Source: JBBSVE01 sp038233815 (GTDB taxonomy: Bacteria; Pseudomonadota; Alphaproteobacteria; Rhodobacterales; Rhodobacteraceae). From it: a stretch of 5,910 nucleotides of DNA. Within the stretch, counting starts at the first letter, position 1, and every line of letters begins with the position of its first letter. Shown piece after piece: positions 5,277 to 5,910 of the stretch. A model generated the notes under the pieces. That model ran no database searches, was not told where the DNA came from, and saw nothing but the letters and a program-made list of their open reading frames with translations. The position numbers and the translations under genes are program-made. The stretch spans positions 1-5,910 of the forward strand of contig JBBSVE010000176.1 in assembly GCA_038233815.1 (NCBI GenBank), written 5' to 3'.

Positions 5277-5910
5277 TCAGTTGGAAATGACGAGACATTT
5301 GCGTGTGAACGCGAACGACCCACAAAGAAAGACGGTCATGGCAGCATAGGCGGCCATTGCATGGGGTGCGAGCGAGGGGACACCATGAACGAGAAGTGCG
5401 CCGTTTCCGCCGGGGACGACCGCGGCTGCGCACCCCATCAAGGCGCCGCCAATCAAACAGCGCAAGGTAAGCCAAACCGACGGCTTGCACAAATGGAATG
5501 TCCCCGAGCGTAGCGCGGCCGTGACGCCACCGGCGACCAGCGAGAGTGTGGCGTTCATTGCCGGTAGCGAACTTCCGTTTGGGGTATCGTTGACGAAATA
5601 TTCGGCCTGATCGGACAGAACGCTCATATAGGTCCAGCCGCCTTCCTGCTCGAAAAGCAAGCCTGCACAGATTCCGATCACCAGCATCGCGCGGAACGGA
5701 CCGAAACGCGTCGCACCCGGACGACGCAGATCGCGCAGCCATCGCCACGCGCGGCGATACAGGGTCAGTAGTATCCCTCCGGCGGGGGCCGTCTGACTTG
5801 ATTTCGAGGCTGGTGATACGTCCGACCTTATGGCCGACCATAAGTTCAGACCCGAGATAGAAGTTCTGTCTGCCGCGGATGCCGCACGCCGGCGACACTG
5901 GAGCGATGCC
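5277..5910 (-). CDS. YeeE/YedE-family (sulfur-compound) membrane transporter, C-terminal half, partial and possibly frameshifted
   Basis: YeeE/YedE proteins are inner-membrane transporters; characterised members import thiosulfate. The C-terminal part is clear from about 5760 to 5277. It shows the cue AMLVIGICAGLLFEQEGGWT, then LRSGTFHL, LRCLIGGALMGCAAAVVPGG, NGALLVHGVPSLAPHA and a last hydrophobic helix. About four membrane segments are visible. The usual PGGND is PGGNG here (near 5400-5416). Stop TGA is 5279-5277. The frame stays open to the window end, but upstream of about 5785 it is polar and unlike a transporter (for example SDVSPASKSSQTAPAGG). A neighbouring frame (from 5910 to about 5788) has higher third-position G/C and reads PACGIRGRQNFYLGSEL, faintly like the family's NGAC...SGEL region. 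One extra base in the GGGGG run 5784-5788 would join them, so this may be a pseudogene or carry a sequence error. It is convergent with the redox operon; no functional link is evident. Confidence 0.75.
   Translation of the reverse strand, partial: ASLQCRRRAASAADRTSISGLNLWSAIRSDVSPASKSSQTAPAGGILLTLYRRAWRWLRDLRRPGATRFGPFRAMLVIGICAGLLFEQEGGWTYMSVLSDQAEYFVNDTPNGSSLPAMNATLSLVAGGVTAALRSGTFHLCKPSVWLTLRCLIGGALMGCAAAVVPGGNGALLVHGVPSLAPHAMAAYAAMTVFLCGSFAFTRKCLVISN

Noticed and set aside
5068..5898. 276-codon minus-strand open frame over the transporter region
   Set aside because: From about 5780 down to 5277 the convincing YeeE/YedE sequence is in another frame. Only the part above about 5788 might be coding, and this is discussed with the transporter gene.

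Overview
The window comes from a GC-rich genome (about 60-65% G+C by eye, with strong G/C preference at third codon positions). The proteins recall Alphaproteobacteria, most likely Rhodobacteraceae. This is a judgement from protein character, not a database result. A broken IS21-family element, a decayed gene-free stretch and a possibly frameshifted edge gene suggest an accessory or rearranged region.

Layout. (1) Positions 1 to about 690, minus strand: an IS21-family relic. The 3' part of istA overlaps istB by one base (TGATG). IstA has lost its N-terminal catalytic part, and istB carries an apparent one-base insertion in a run of seven C. (2) 757-1338, minus: a TetR-family repressor. (3) 1339-1635: a divergent control region with two candidate operators and a long leader containing a possible gene remnant. 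(4) 1636-4777, plus: three closely spaced genes, each with a good ribosome binding site. They encode a DUF1348/NTF2-like small protein, a glutathione S-transferase, and a 663-residue fusion of a pyridoxamine-phosphate-oxidase-like flavin domain, a ferredoxin-reductase-like FAD/NAD module and a plant-type 2Fe-2S ferredoxin. (5) 4778-5276: no convincing gene, with short palindromes and decayed-looking sequence. (6) 5277-5910, minus: the C-terminal half of a YeeE/YedE-type sulfur-compound transporter, convergent with the operon and cut by the window end.

How it may work. The divergent TetR plus GST plus multi-domain flavin/iron-sulfur reductase arrangement resembles an inducible module for handling electrophilic or redox-active small molecules. 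NAD(P)H electrons would pass through FAD to the 2Fe-2S centre and/or the N-terminal flavin domain, GST would conjugate or reduce the substrate with glutathione, and the NTF2-like protein might bind or transform a product. The ligand and substrate are unknown; this is inference from domain content and gene order.
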